Assembly: GCA_001898995.1 (NCBI GenBank)
Contig: MKVZ01000018.1
Span: 1 to 32,571, forward strand
Direction: 5' to 3'
Source: Rhizobiales bacterium 63-22
GTDB lineage: Bacteria; Pseudomonadota; Alphaproteobacteria; Rhizobiales; Rhizobiaceae
DNA: 32,571 bases
Shown: positions 9,590 through 19,212 of the stretch, in pieces
How positions within the stretch are numbered: position 1 is the stretch's first letter
Layout of the letters: each line of letters begins with the position of its first letter
Notes under the pieces: model-generated
Told to the model about the DNA's origin: nothing
Databases searched by the model: none
What the model saw: the letters and a program-made list of their open reading frames with translations, nothing else
Position numbers and translations under genes: made by a program

Positions 9590-10783
9590 ATGCAGGCTTC
9601 CAAGGCTTCCTATGACGTCGTCATCGTCGGCGGCGCGGTGGTGGGCAGCGCCACCGCCTATTTTCTGGCGACCAATCCCGATTTCACCGGCTCCATTCTG
9701 GTGATCGAAAAGGACTGGACCTATCAGCGTTCGGCGACGGCGCTGTCGTCCAGCTCCATCCGCCACCAGTTCTCCAACGCCATCAACGTCAAGGTGTCGC
9801 AGTTCGGCACCGAGTTCATCCGCAATTTCGGCGAAAACGTCGCGGTGGACGACGACACGCCGGAAATCGGCTTTCATGAAGCCGGCTATCTTTTTCTCGC
9901 CGGCGACGAGCGCGGCGAGCAAGTGCTGCGCCGCAACCACGAGACGCAGGTGGCCTGCGGCGCGAAGATGACGCTTCTGGATGTAGAGGGCTTGGGCAAG
10001 CGCTTCCCCTGGCTCAACCTCGAAGGGCTGACGCTCGGCTCCACCGGCGAGGCGGGTGAGGGCTGGTTCGACAGTTCGGCGCTGATGCAGGGTTTCCGCA
10101 AGAAGGCGCGTTCGCTCGGCGTCGAATATATCGAGGACGAGGTGACAGCGGTCAATCGCGAGGGCGACCGCATCGTCTCGGTGACGACCAAGAGCGGCCA
10201 GACCATCGCCTGCGGAACGCTGGTCAATACGTCCGGCACCAACGGGAAGAAGGTCGCCCGCATGGCCGGGCTCGACATTCCGGTCGAGCCGCGCCGGCGC
10301 TCGCTGTTCGTGGTGGATTGCCGCACGCCGCTCGAAGGCAAGGTGGGCCTGACCATCGACCCGACCGGCGTGTTCTTCCGGCCCGAGGGAAAATTCTACC
10401 TGATGGGGACCTATCCCAAGCACGACCCGGAGGTCGACCCCAACGATTTCGACGTCATGCACGACGAGTTCGAGGAGGAGATCTGGCCGACGCTGGCCAA
10501 TCGCGTGCCGGCCTTCGAGGCGATCAAGGTGGTCAATGCATGGGCGGGCCATTACGACTATTGCACGCTCGACCACAACGTCATCCTCGGACCGCATACG
10601 GAGGTGAAGAACTTCCTCTTCGCCAACGGCTTCTCCGGCCACGGCTTGCAGCAGTCGCCGGCCATGGGCCGGGGCTTGAGCGAACTCATCACCTATGGCG
10701 GATTCAAGACGCTGGACCTTGCGCCCTTCGGCTATGAGCGCGTCGTAGCGAACCGCCCCTTCCTTGAAGACGCGGTGATCTGA
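9590..10783 (+). CDS. FAD-dependent oxidoreductase (DAO family)
   Basis: A 397-residue flavoprotein of the D-amino-acid/sarcosine-oxidase superfamily. The N-terminal dinucleotide-binding motif is VIVGGAVVGSATAYFL (GGAVVG at 14-19), an acidic residue ends the second strand (VIEKD), and the C-terminal FANGFSGHGLQQSPAMG segment is typical of DAO proteins near the flavin. Such enzymes oxidise C-N bonds of amino acids and N-methyl compounds, or 2-hydroxy acids. There is no signal peptide. It follows the epimerase by 9 bp. Its stop is immediately adjacent to the GntR stop on the other strand. The substrate is unknown; with a transaminase and importer nearby an amine or amino-acid substrate is reasonable. 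Confidence 0.87.
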   Translation: MQASKASYDVVIVGGAVVGSATAYFLATNPDFTGSILVIEKDWTYQRSATALSSSSIRHQFSNAINVKVSQFGTEFIRNFGENVAVDDDTPEIGFHEAGYLFLAGDERGEQVLRRNHETQVACGAKMTLLDVEGLGKRFPWLNLEGLTLGSTGEAGEGWFDSSALMQGFRKKARSLGVEYIEDEVTAVNREGDRIVSVTTKSGQTIACGTLVNTSGTNGKKVARMAGLDIPVEPRRRSLFVVDCRTPLEGKVGLTIDPTGVFFRPEGKFYLMGTYPKHDPEVDPNDFDVMHDEFEEEIWPTLANRVPAFEAIKVVNAWAGHYDYCTLDHNVILGPHTEVKNFLFANGFSGHGLQQSPAMGRGLSELITYGGFKTLDLAPFGYERVVANRPFLEDAVI

Positions 10784-11515
10784 TTATTCCGTCGCCGCCT
10801 CGCTCGCCGGCTCGTCCAGCAGCGCGCGGTAGCGGTTGAGGCTTTCCTCCAGATGGGCCGCCAGAGCATTTCTGGCGGCCTTCGCATCACCCTGTGTGAT
10901 CGCCGCGAGAATGGCCGCATGCTCCTTGTTGATCTTCCTCAGATAATTCCGTGCAGCGGGCGCAGGCTGGCGATGCTTCAGGAGAAGGTCGAAATTGATC
11001 TCGCGGAAGACGGCTTCGAGAAAGCTGGGGAAATGCGGATTGCGCGTGGCGCGCGCGATCGCCAGATGAAAATCGTAATCCGCCCGCGCCTCGATTTCCG
11101 CATCCTCGGTGTCCAGACTTTCCAGATGATCGTAGGCGCGCGCGATCTCGGCAAGCGCTTCCGGCGTGCGGCGCGTCGCGGCCAGCGCCACGGACTGCAT
11201 TTCGACGCCAAGCCGCAGTTCGAGTATCTGCATGGCGGAGCGGATATCGTCGATGCGGCTGATCTCGAAATTCAGCGTCTTCACATCCTTGTCGGACACG
11301 AAGACGCCGGCCCCCTGTCGCGTGGTGACGCGGCCGCCCACCTTCAGCGACGTCAGCGCTTCACGGATGACCGTTCTGCTGACGCCGAACTCCTCGCAGA
11401 GCTGGGCGCTGGAGGGCAGCTTCTCGCCGGGAGCATAAAGGCCGGAATCGATCCGGGCCGCCAGTTCCCCCACGACGATTTCCGCCAGATTGCCCCGCTG
11501 CGTAATGATGGACAC
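10784..11515 (-). CDS. FadR-subfamily GntR transcriptional regulator
   Basis: A 243-residue regulator: GntR winged helix-turn-helix (about 10-75; LCEEFGVSRTVIREALTSLKVGGRV) followed by an FCD all-helical ligand domain. The FCD metal/ligand residues are recognisable in ADYDFHLAIARATRNP and in the EHAAILAAI...GDAKAARNALAAH region. FadR-type regulators commonly repress organic-acid or amino-acid catabolic genes and are released by a pathway metabolite. The GTG at 11515 is preferred over the TTG just upstream because GGAGGAG then lies at ideal spacing. It diverges from the SDR/ThDP/Hyu operon and is convergent with the FAD oxidoreductase, so it is the likely local controller. Confidence 0.9.
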   Translation of the reverse strand: MSIITQRGNLAEIVVGELAARIDSGLYAPGEKLPSSAQLCEEFGVSRTVIREALTSLKVGGRVTTRQGAGVFVSDKDVKTLNFEISRIDDIRSAMQILELRLGVEMQSVALAATRRTPEALAEIARAYDHLESLDTEDAEIEARADYDFHLAIARATRNPHFPSFLEAVFREINFDLLLKHRQPAPAARNYLRKINKEHAAILAAITQGDAKAARNALAAHLEESLNRYRALLDEPASEAATE

Positions 11516-11791
11516 CAAATCTCCTCCACGCTTGTTCTTTTGTTCAACTTATCCGCTATCATATATCCGCTAGCGTTTCGACCGGAAGACCGCATAAGAC
11601 ACGGCTTTAATCGCACCGGAGGACGTGCAATCCTCACCCTCGGAGCTGGCCGGTCCGGTCGCGGCACAATCCTGCATTGCGCATCGGAAACGCGGTCCTC
11701 CCGTCCTCAAAAAGCGCTTGCGCGGCTACAAAGTTAGCATATAAGTGATAACATACAAATAGTCCAGCACCATAACCCCAACAGGCGGAAC
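11516..11791. promoter_or_regulatory. Divergent GntR / catabolic-operon control region
   Basis: This 276-bp region separates GntR (-) from the SDR operon (+). On the GntR side, TATCATATAT (11557-11566) sits in an AT-rich run 40-50 bp before its start. On the operon side, CATATAAGTGATAACATAC (11739-11757) lies about 40 bp before the first SDR, and TATAAG there (11740-11745) could be a -10 with TTGCGC as -35. Both halves resemble the liv promoter motif at 7360-7374. The simplest reading is two operators for the GntR protein, one autoregulatory and one controlling the operon. Confidence 0.5.
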
Positions 11792-12553
11792 ATGAAGGAT
11801 CAGACCATTGTAATTGTCGGAGGCGCATCGGGCCTCGGCCTCGTCACGGCGAAGCTGATGATCGAGAACGGCGCGGCGAAGATCGGCTTGATCGACAGGA
11901 ACGCGGAGCTGCTTTCGGGCGCGGCCGACGCGCTGCGCGCCATGGGCGCGGACGTCGCCACCGCCGCAGCCGATATCTCGCGCGCCGAGACGGCCCATGG
12001 CGGCTTCGCGGCGATCGTGGAAAAGCTGGGGCGCGTCCACGCCCTTGTCAACAGCGCCGCCATCTATCCTCGCAAGCCGATCCTCGAAATCACCGACGAA
12101 GACTGGGATATTGAAAACGCCGTCAACGTCAAGGGCACCTATCACATGATGGTGGCCGCAGTACGCCATATGCGTCAGTATGTCGAGGCTCCGCCCACCA
12201 CACAGCATGTGACGGGGCGCATCGTCAACGTCACCTCCGTCGACGCCTTCAAGGCGCATCCGCAGAACGCCCATTACGCCGCCACCAAGGCGGCCGTGGT
12301 CAGCCTCACAAAATCCTTCGCGCAGGAATGCGCCAAAGACCAGATTCTGGTCAATTCGGTCGCGCCCGCCGGTTTCGCCACCGACCGCGCCAAGGAGCTG
12401 GGCTTCCTGCCGGAGCTGGCCAAGGCCAGCGCGCTCGGCCGTGCCGCCGAGCCGGTCGAGATGGCGCAGTGGATCGTCATGATGGCGTCCGCCCGCAACA
12501 CCTACGCCACCGGCGAGAACGTGGTGGTCAGCGGAGGCTATATCTATGTCTGA
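11792..12553 (+). CDS. Short-chain dehydrogenase/reductase (first gene of catabolic operon)
   Basis: A classical SDR of 253 residues that interconverts an alcohol and a ketone with NAD(P). The cofactor loop is GGASGLG (10-16) in place of the commoner TGxxxGIG. An acidic D35 at the end of the second strand suggests NAD preference. NSAA (87-90) replaces NNAG. The catalytic residues are S149, Y162 and K166 (YAATK). The C terminus [13 protein letters not shown] is typical. The start at 11792 follows GGCGGAAC. The next SDR overlaps it by 8 bp. The two altered motifs are mild oddities but do not suggest loss of activity. Confidence 0.88.
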   Translation: MKDQTIVIVGGASGLGLVTAKLMIENGAAKIGLIDRNAELLSGAADALRAMGADVATAAADISRAETAHGGFAAIVEKLGRVHALVNSAAIYPRKPILEITDEDWDIENAVNVKGTYHMMVAAVRHMRQYVEAPPTTQHVTGRIVNVTSVDAFKAHPQNAHYAATKAAVVSLTKSFAQECAKDQILVNSVAPAGFATDRAKELGFLPELAKASALGRAAEPVEMAQWIVMMASARNTYATGENVVVSGGYIYV

Positions 12554-13292
12554 ACCCTATCGCACCGCGCTCGTCACCGGCGCGACCAGCGGCATCGGCA
12601 AGGCCACTGTGGCGCGCCTGCGCGCGCGCGGCCTCGCCGTCTACGCCGTCGGCCGCAACAGGGACGCGCTCGCCGAACTTACGCGTGAGACCGGGGCCGT
12701 CGCCGTCGAGGCCGACGTGCGCGACGTGGCCGCGATCGAAAAGGCGCTGGCCGGGGTCGAGCTGGACATCCTCGTCAACAATGCCGGCATCCTCTCCACC
12801 CGCGCGCTGTTTCAGGACATCGACCCGGCCGAGATCGACGCCATGATCGACGTCAACCTGAAAGCGCCGATGCATCTCACCCGCGCCTTCCTGCCCGGCA
12901 TGGCCGCGCGCAAGCGCGGCCATCTGATCTTCATCGGGTCGAGCGGCGGGCAGGCCCCCTATCCGAACATGGGCGCTTATGGCCCGTCCAAGGCGGGGCT
13001 CAGCCTCTTTTGCGACAACCTGCGCTGCGACCTGCTCGGAACCTCGGTGCGCGTCAGCGAGATCGTGCCGGGCCGGGTGCAGACCGCGCTCTACCGCAGC
13101 TCGATCCCCGACAATCAGGCGCAGGCGGTGCTCTATGACGGCTATCGCCCGATCCAGCCGGAGAACGTGGCCGAGATCGTCGGTCAGGTGATCGACATGC
13201 CCGTCTTCGTCGACGTGGCGCGCGTCGAGGTGTTCCCCACCGATCAGGCGACCGGCGGCGGAACCATGGTTAAATTTCAAAACGGAGAGTGA
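12546..13292 (+). CDS. Short-chain dehydrogenase/reductase (second)
   Basis: A 248-residue SDR with all canonical motifs: TGATSGIG (11-18), NNAG (78-81), catalytic serine at 132-133, Y145 and K149 (YGPSK). R37 and N38 after the second strand suggest NADP preference, unlike the first [11 protein letters not shown] (about 174-181) is the usual post-catalytic segment. Overlap with the upstream SDR and a 3-bp gap to the ThDP enzyme indicate one transcript. It may act on a different carbonyl of the same pathway. Confidence 0.88.
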   Translation: MSEPYRTALVTGATSGIGKATVARLRARGLAVYAVGRNRDALAELTRETGAVAVEADVRDVAAIEKALAGVELDILVNNAGILSTRALFQDIDPAEIDAMIDVNLKAPMHLTRAFLPGMAARKRGHLIFIGSSGGQAPYPNMGAYGPSKAGLSLFCDNLRCDLLGTSVRVSEIVPGRVQTALYRSSIPDNQAQAVLYDGYRPIQPENVAEIVGQVIDMPVFVDVARVEVFPTDQATGGGTMVKFQNGE

Positions 13293-13295
13293 CCC

Positions 13296-14960
13296 ATGCG
13301 TAACGGAGGCCAGCTTCTCGTCGAAAGCCTCGTCGCGCTCGGCGCGAGAAAATCGTTCGGCGTGCCGGGCGAAAGCTATCTGGCGGTGCTCGACGCCCTG
13401 CACGACACCAGGGGCGCGCTCGATTTCGTGCTGTGCCGCAACGAGGGCGGCGCGTCCTTCATGGCCGCCGCATGGGGCAAGCTGACCAGCGAGCCGGGCC
13501 TGTGCTTCGTCACGCGCGGCCCCGGCGTCACCAACGCCTCCATCGGCGTGCATACCGCCATGCAGGATTCCGCGCCGATGCTGCTCTTCGTCGGGCAGGT
13601 CGGCACCGACATGAAGGGCCGCGAGGCGTTTCAGGAGATCGACTACCGCGCCGTCTTCGGCACGGTGGCGAAATGGGCGACCGAGATCGATCAGGTCGAG
13701 CGCATCCCCGAAATCCTCGCCCGCGCCTGGACCACCGCGACCACCGGCCGCCCCGGCCCGGTGGTGATCGCCCTGCCGGAGGACATGCTGACCGCGCTGA
13801 CCGACGCAGCGCCGCTCTCCGGCCCGGCGAAGATCGCCGAGGCCGCCCCCGCGCCGGCAGCCATGGACGAGGTCCATGCGCTGCTCGCCGCCGCCAAGCG
13901 CCCGCTGGTGCTGATGGGCGGCGTCAACTGGACCGAGGCCGGCCATGACGCCTTGCAGGCCTTCGCCGAGGCCTCCGACATTCCGGTGGTGGCGGCGTTC
14001 CGCTATCAGGACCAGTTCGACAATTTCTCGCCCGCCTTCGTCGGCGAGGCGGGCGTCGGCATGCCGGCGCATGTCAAGGCGCTGATCCGCGACGCCGACC
14101 TGATCCTCGCCGTCAACGTTCGCTTCGGTGAGATGACCACCGACGGCTACACGCTTCTCTCCGTGCCCGTGCCTGTGCAGAAGCTGATCCATGTCCACGG
14201 CTCCGACCGCGAGATCGGCAAGATCTACCAGCCGACGCTGGGCGTCCATGCCGGCCCCAACGCCTTCGCCGCCGCCCTCAAACCCGTCAAAGGCGAATGG
14301 GCGAAGTGGCGCGCCGACGGCCGCGCCGCCTATGAGGCGAGCTTCGCCGCACCGGCGCAGCCCTCGCCGGTCGACATGGTCGCGGCCATGGAGCATGTGC
14401 GCGAGGTCTTGCCCGAAGACGCCATCCTCACCAACGGCGCGGGCAATTTCACCGTCTGGCCCAACAAGTTCTATAAATTCGGCAAGAAGGCGCGGCTGCT
14501 CGCCCCGCAATCGGGCGCGATGGGCTACGGGCTTCCGGCCGCTGTCGCCGCCAAGGTGGCCTTCCCCGAGCGCGCCGTGGTCTGCTTCGCCGGCGACGGC
14601 GATTTCCAGATGAACTGCCAGGAACTCGGAACCGCCATGCAGGCGGGGGCGCAGCCGATCGTGCTCCTCGTCAACAACGGCATTTACGGCACCATCCGCG
14701 CCCATCAGGAGCGCAACTATCCCGGCCGCGTCTCCGGCACCACCATGGAGAACCCGGATTTCGTGACGCTGGCCAAGGCCTATGGCTATCACGCCGAGCG
14801 GGTGACGAAGACCGAGGATTTCCCGGCCGCCTTCGCCCGCGCCCGCGCCTCGAAGACCGGCGCGGTGCTCGATCTCGACATTTCCCCCGAAGCGCTCACC
14901 CCGCGCCAGACGCTCAGCCAGATGCGCGCAGCGGCGCTCGCAAGCAAGGAAAAAACATGA
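13296..14960 (+). CDS. Thiamine-diphosphate-dependent enzyme, acetolactate-synthase-like
   Basis: A 554-residue three-domain ThDP enzyme (pyrimidine-binding, central, pyrophosphate-binding). The catalytic glutamate that activates the cofactor is E50 in CRNEGGASFMA. The pyrophosphate motif starts GDGDFQ near residue 433 and ends at VNN near 460. Relatives include acetolactate synthase large subunits, benzoylformate decarboxylase and oxalyl-CoA decarboxylase. No small regulatory subunit gene is adjacent, so a catabolic decarboxylase, lyase or carboligase is likelier than branched-chain amino-acid synthesis. It overlaps HyuA by 4 bp (ATGA). The substrate, presumably a 2-oxo acid, is unknown. Confidence 0.88.
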   Translation: MRNGGQLLVESLVALGARKSFGVPGESYLAVLDALHDTRGALDFVLCRNEGGASFMAAAWGKLTSEPGLCFVTRGPGVTNASIGVHTAMQDSAPMLLFVGQVGTDMKGREAFQEIDYRAVFGTVAKWATEIDQVERIPEILARAWTTATTGRPGPVVIALPEDMLTALTDAAPLSGPAKIAEAAPAPAAMDEVHALLAAAKRPLVLMGGVNWTEAGHDALQAFAEASDIPVVAAFRYQDQFDNFSPAFVGEAGVGMPAHVKALIRDADLILAVNVRFGEMTTDGYTLLSVPVPVQKLIHVHGSDREIGKIYQPTLGVHAGPNAFAAALKPVKGEWAKWRADGRAAYEASFAAPAQPSPVDMVAAMEHVREVLPEDAILTNGAGNFTVWPNKFYKFGKKARLLAPQSGAMGYGLPAAVAAKVAFPERAVVCFAGDGDFQMNCQELGTAMQAGAQPIVLLVNNGIYGTIRAHQERNYPGRVSGTTMENPDFVTLAKAYGYHAERVTKTEDFPAAFARARASKTGAVLDLDISPEALTPRQTLSQMRAAALASKEKT

Positions 14961-17050
14961 GCAAGAGGCAGACCATCCGCCTTGGGGCCGACATCGGCGG
15001 CACCTTCACCGACATCGCGCTCGAATGCCGCGGCGCGCTCTATTCCACCAAGGTGCTGACCAATTACAGCGCGCCGGAACAGGCGATCCTCGACGGCGTC
15101 GCCATCGTGACGCGCGACGCGGGCATCACGCCCGCCGACCTCGACATCGTCATCCACGGCACCACGCTCGCCACCAACGCGCTGATCGAGCGGCGCGGCG
15201 CGCGCACCGCCTTCGTGACCACCGAGGGTTTCCGCGACGTCATCGAGATGCGCACCGAAAGCCGTTTCGAGCAATACGACCTCAACCTGCGCCTGCCCAC
15301 CCCGCTGATCCCGCGCGAGGACCGCTTCGCCGTCAAGGGCCGCATCGGCGCGCAGGGGCAGGAGCTGCTGCCGCTGGACGAAGCGGCGCTGGAGGCGGTG
15401 GCGGATAAAATCGCGGCGCAAGGTTTCGGCGCGGTCGCCATCGGCTTCATCCATTCCTACATGAACCCGGCGCATGAGCGCCGCGCCCGCGAGATCATCG
15501 CGAAGAAGGTCTCGGCCCCGATCTCGATCTCGTCGGAAGTCTCACCGCAGATGCGCGAGTTCGAGCGCTTCAACACGGTCTGCGCCAACGCCTATGTGCG
15601 CCCGCAAATGGCCGACTACCTGTCACGGCTTCAGGTGCGGCTCGCGGAGATGGGCGCGAAATGCCCGGTCTTCCTGATCCATTCCGGCGGCGGGCTGATC
15701 ACGGTCGAGACGGCGTCGGAATTTCCCGTGCGCCTCGTCGAATCCGGCCCTGCGGGCGGCGCGATCTTCGCCGCCGACGTGGCGCGGCGCTTCGGCCTCG
15801 AAACGGTGGTCAGCTACGACATGGGCGGCACGACCGCGAAAATCTGCCTGATCGAGGATTACGCGCCCAAGACCGCGCGCACCTTCGAGGTGGCGCGCAC
15901 CTATCGCTTCTGCAAGGGCTCGGGCATGCCGATCTCCATTCCGGTGATCGAGATGATCGAGATCGGCGCGGGCGGCGGCTCCATCGCCTGGGTCGACGCC
16001 ATGGGCCGCATCCAGACCGGCCCGGAATCGGCCGCCTCCGAACCCGGCCCCGCCTGCTACCAGCGCGGCGGCGAGCGCCCGGCCATCACCGACGCCGACC
16101 TGCTTCTGGGCAAGCTCGACCCCGACAATTTCGCCGGCGGCGCGATCAGGCTTTCGGTCGAGAACGCCGAAAAGGCCGTCGAGCGCCATGTGGCGAGCAA
16201 GCTCGGTCTCGCCAACGAGCCGGCCGCCTTCGGCATCTGCGAGGTGGTGGACGAGAACATGGCCAACGCCGCCCGCGTGCATGCGGTGGAGAACGGCAAG
16301 AACATCTCCGACAACCTGATGATCGCCTTCGGCGGCGCGGCCCCGCTGCACGCGGCGCGGCTGTGCGAGAAGCTCGGCATCGACCGGTGCCTGATCCCGT
16401 CCGGCGCGGGCGTCGGCTCGGCCATCGGCTTCCTGAAGGCCCCCTTCGGCTACGAGGCGCTGGCCTCGAAGATCGTGCGGCTCTCCGCCTTCGACCCGGC
16501 CGCCGTCAACGCGCTTCTGGACGAGCTGAAGGCCACGGCGGAAGGTTTCGTCCGCGCCGGCACGGACGGCGCGATCCGGCGCGAGATCACCGCCTTCATG
16601 CGCTATGTCGGGCAGGGCTGGGAAATTCCGGTCGCGCTGCCGGACCGGCCGTTCACGGAAGCCGACATCGACCTCATCCGCGACAGTTTCCGCGACAATT
16701 ACGCCCGCTTCTTCGGCCGCGCCATCGACGGGCTGGACGGGCTCGAAATCGAGATCGTGACATGGTCGGTCAAGGCCGAGGACGAACGCCCCGCACCTGA
16801 TCGCCTGACGCTCACCACCGGCCGCTCCAAGGCGGAAGCGCCGGTCACGCGCGCCGTGTTCGACCCGGCGCGCGGCGAAAACCTCGCCACGGCGATCGTC
16901 GAGCGCACCACGCTCAGCCCCGGCGCGCGCGTCAGCGGCCCGGCGGTGATCGTCGAGCGCGAAACCTCAACCGTCGTCACCTCGCCCTTCGACGTGGTCA
17001 TGCAGGATGACGGCGCACTTCTCCTCCTGCGCAAGGAAATCGGAGCATGA
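14957..17050 (+). CDS. Hydantoinase/oxoprolinase subunit A family protein (HyuA type)
   Basis: A 697-residue ASKHA-fold ATPase subunit. The N-terminal phosphate loop is GADIGGTFTDIAL (10-22), followed by a HGTTLATNALIERRGARTAF segment that is diagnostic for HyuA. The second phosphate motif is YDMGGTTAKICLIEDY, preceded by a VESGPAGGAIFAA segment. Family members use ATP to open cyclic amides (5-oxoproline, N-methylhydantoin, caprolactam) or to carboxylate ketones (acetone, acetophenone) together with a B subunit. The length matches stand-alone A subunits. The start overlaps the ThDP gene stop and the stop overlaps HyuB (ATGA), so subunits are likely made stoichiometrically. Confidence 0.92.
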   Translation: MSKRQTIRLGADIGGTFTDIALECRGALYSTKVLTNYSAPEQAILDGVAIVTRDAGITPADLDIVIHGTTLATNALIERRGARTAFVTTEGFRDVIEMRTESRFEQYDLNLRLPTPLIPREDRFAVKGRIGAQGQELLPLDEAALEAVADKIAAQGFGAVAIGFIHSYMNPAHERRAREIIAKKVSAPISISSEVSPQMREFERFNTVCANAYVRPQMADYLSRLQVRLAEMGAKCPVFLIHSGGGLITVETASEFPVRLVESGPAGGAIFAADVARRFGLETVVSYDMGGTTAKICLIEDYAPKTARTFEVARTYRFCKGSGMPISIPVIEMIEIGAGGGSIAWVDAMGRIQTGPESAASEPGPACYQRGGERPAITDADLLLGKLDPDNFAGGAIRLSVENAEKAVERHVASKLGLANEPAAFGICEVVDENMANAARVHAVENGKNISDNLMIAFGGAAPLHAARLCEKLGIDRCLIPSGAGVGSAIGFLKAPFGYEALASKIVRLSAFDPAAVNALLDELKATAEGFVRAGTDGAIRREITAFMRYVGQGWEIPVALPDRPFTEADIDLIRDSFRDNYARFFGRAIDGLDGLEIEIVTWSVKAEDERPAPDRLTLTTGRSKAEAPVTRAVFDPARGENLATAIVERTTLSPGARVSGPAVIVERETSTVVTSPFDVVMQDDGALLLLRKEIGA

Positions 17051-18669
17051 GCGACGCAACCCATGAAATCCGCATGCAGGTCATGTGGAACCGCCTGATC
17101 TCGGTGGTCGAGGAACAGGCGCTGACGCTGCTGCGCACCGCCTTCTCCACCTCGGTGCGCGAGGCGGGCGACCTTTCGGCCGGCGTTTTCGACCCCGAGG
17201 GCCGCATGCTGGCGCAGGCCGTCACCGGCACGCCGGGCCATGTCAACACCATGGCCGAAGCCGTGCTGCATTTCATGGCGGAAATCCCGCGCGAGGAGAT
17301 GTATCCCGGCGACACCTACGTCACCAACGATCCGTGGAAGGGCACGGGGCACCTGCACGACATCACCATGGTGTCGCCCTCCTTCCTGGGCGACGAGCTG
17401 GTCGGCTTCTTCGCCTGCACGGCGCATGTGGTGGACGTCGGCGGGCGCGGCTTCGGCGCGGACGGCAAGTCCGTCTACGAGGAAGGCATCCAGATCCCGA
17501 TCATGAAATTCGCCGAGCGCGGCGCGGTCAACAAGGATCTGGTGCGCATGCTGCGCGCCAATGTCCGCGAGCCGAACCAGGTCGTGGGCGATTTCTATTC
17601 GCTCGCCGCCTGCAACGACGTCGGCCACAACCGCCTTGTCGACATGATGCGCGAGATCGGCCTGACCTCGCTCGACGCGCTGGGCGAATTCATCTTCTCG
17701 CGCACCCGCGCCGCCACGCTGGAGTGCATCCGCGCCCTGCCCAAGGGCCGCTGGTCGAACACGCTGGTCACCGACGGCTACGACACGCCGATCAACCTCG
17801 CAGCCGAGATCGAGATCGGCGCGGACACGGTCAATGTCGATTTCTCCGGCAGCGATCCGGTCAGCCCGTGGGGCATCAACGTTCCGATCATCTACACCAA
17901 GGCCTACGCCTGCTACGCGATGAAATGCGTGGTCGCGCCGGACATTCCGAACAACTGGGCCTCGCTCGAACTCTTCACCATCTCCTCGCCGGTCAACATC
18001 CTCAACGCCCAGCGCCCCGCGCCGGTGTCGCTGCGCCATGTGATCGGCCATATGGTGCCCGATCTCGTCTTGGGCGCGCTGGCCAAGGCGCTGCCGGGGC
18101 AGATTCTGGCCGAAGGCGCTGCGGCCCTGTGGAACATCCACATCTCCGCCCGCCCGGTCGCGGGCCGGACGGGCCGCAAGGCCGAAATCCTGATGTTCAA
18201 CTCCGGCGGCATGGGCGCGCGCCCGACGCTGGACGGGCTTTCCGCCACCGCCTTCCCCTCGGGAGTCATGACCATGCCGATCGAGGCGACCGAGCATACC
18301 GGCCCGATCATCGTCTGGCGCAAGGAGCTGCGGCCCGATTCCGGCGGCGACGGCGAATATCGCGGCGGCCTCGGCCAGACCATCGAGATCGAGGCCATTC
18401 CCGGCCACGAATTTGATTTCTCCGCCATGTTCGACCGCGTCAACCACCGCGCCAGGGGCCGCGACGGCGGCGGAGAAGGGGCGGCGGGCGTGGTGGCGCT
18501 GGACGACGGAACCAAGCTCAAGCCCAAGGGCTGGCAGCACGTCCCGGCCGGCCGCAAGCTGGTGCTGCAACTGCCGGGCGGCGGCGGCTACGGCGATCCG
18601 GCCAAGCGCAGCGCGCAGGCCCGCGCCGAGGACGCCGTGAAAGGCTATGTAACGGGCAAGGGCAAATAA
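17047..18669 (+). CDS. Hydantoinase/oxoprolinase subunit B family protein (HyuB type)
   Basis: A 540-residue partner of HyuA. The family hallmarks are AFSTSVREAGDLSAGVFD, GTPGHVNTM and NDPWKGTGHLHDITMVSPSF, with His/Asp residues expected to bind the active-site metal. The C terminus has PGGGGYGDP, found in nearly all HyuB proteins. It is the last gene of the operon that begins at 11792; a convergent Lrp-type gene lies 74 bp downstream and no clear intrinsic terminator is seen there. With HyuA it would perform ATP-dependent ring opening or carboxylation of an unidentified substrate. Confidence 0.92.
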   Translation: MSDATHEIRMQVMWNRLISVVEEQALTLLRTAFSTSVREAGDLSAGVFDPEGRMLAQAVTGTPGHVNTMAEAVLHFMAEIPREEMYPGDTYVTNDPWKGTGHLHDITMVSPSFLGDELVGFFACTAHVVDVGGRGFGADGKSVYEEGIQIPIMKFAERGAVNKDLVRMLRANVREPNQVVGDFYSLAACNDVGHNRLVDMMREIGLTSLDALGEFIFSRTRAATLECIRALPKGRWSNTLVTDGYDTPINLAAEIEIGADTVNVDFSGSDPVSPWGINVPIIYTKAYACYAMKCVVAPDIPNNWASLELFTISSPVNILNAQRPAPVSLRHVIGHMVPDLVLGALAKALPGQILAEGAAALWNIHISARPVAGRTGRKAEILMFNSGGMGARPTLDGLSATAFPSGVMTMPIEATEHTGPIIVWRKELRPDSGGDGEYRGGLGQTIEIEAIPGHEFDFSAMFDRVNHRARGRDGGGEGAAGVVALDDGTKLKPKGWQHVPAGRKLVLQLPGGGGYGDPAKRSAQARAEDAVKGYVTGKGK

Positions 18670-18743
18670 GCCGCTTTGTCGTCACCGCAGTTCTGTACAC
18701 GTGAACAATTCTGAACGCACGGACCGAATGGCCGGCGCGCATC

Positions 18744-19184
18744 CTATTTCGTCTCGCGATCGATATCCCGCCGCAACACGACCGCCGTCGTGATGTCGTC
18801 CACCGTTTCGTGGCCGGCGATCATGTCGCGAACATTGTTCAGATCGTCGATGGATGCCGCTTCCAGTTCGATGACGAGGTCGAGCTGACCGCTCACCGAT
18901 GAAACACGTCTCACCTGCATGTTGCGGGCAAGCAGGTCGAGCAGGTCGAGTGCCGGCGTGCGCCTGAGGCTGACCAGCAGGATCGCCCGGATCGTGTTGG
19001 CATCGACCTCGCCGATATCGGCGCGATACCCCCTGATCACGCCGCGGCGTTCGAGATTTGCGACGCGTTCGCTCGTGGCGCTTCGGGACAGGCCGATCCG
19101 GCCGGCCAGTGCCTTCAACGCGATGCGCGCTTCCTTCGAGAGGATTTGCAGTATCTCGCGGTCCTTGGCATCGAGGTCACGCAT
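18744..19184 (-). CDS. Lrp/AsnC family transcriptional regulator
   Basis: A 146-residue regulator with an N-terminal helix-turn-helix (about 4-55; ALKALAGRIGLSRSATSERVANLERRGVIRGY) and a C-terminal RAM ligand/oligomerisation domain (about 65-140). The start at 19184 is the ATG immediately before RDLDAKDREIL, the usual Lrp opening; the open frame continues far upstream only by chance. It diverges from the kinase/M23/aminotransferase fusion, a typical arrangement for an Lrp protein controlling one amino-acid-related enzyme. A 21-bp-spaced direct repeat in the shared intergenic region is its candidate site. Confidence 0.92.
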   Translation of the reverse strand: MRDLDAKDREILQILSKEARIALKALAGRIGLSRSATSERVANLERRGVIRGYRADIGEVDANTIRAILLVSLRRTPALDLLDLLARNMQVRRVSSVSGQLDLVIELEAASIDDLNNVRDMIAGHETVDDITTAVVLRRDIDRETK

Positions 19185-19212
19185 GCTCAAACCTTTTGAA
19201 AGCCGAATTTTT

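Noticed and set aside
12528..14792. Long minus-strand open frame opposite the SDR and ThDP genes
   Set aside because: It overlaps genes with intact catalytic motifs on the other strand and its composition is typical of an antisense artefact. The same applies to 16699-18570 (minus) and the upstream extension of the Lrp frame to 22394.
13296..14960. Calling the ThDP enzyme biosynthetic acetolactate synthase (ilvB)
   Set aside because: There is no small-subunit gene beside it, and the operon partners are catabolic (Hyu, SDR), so only the superfamily is assigned.
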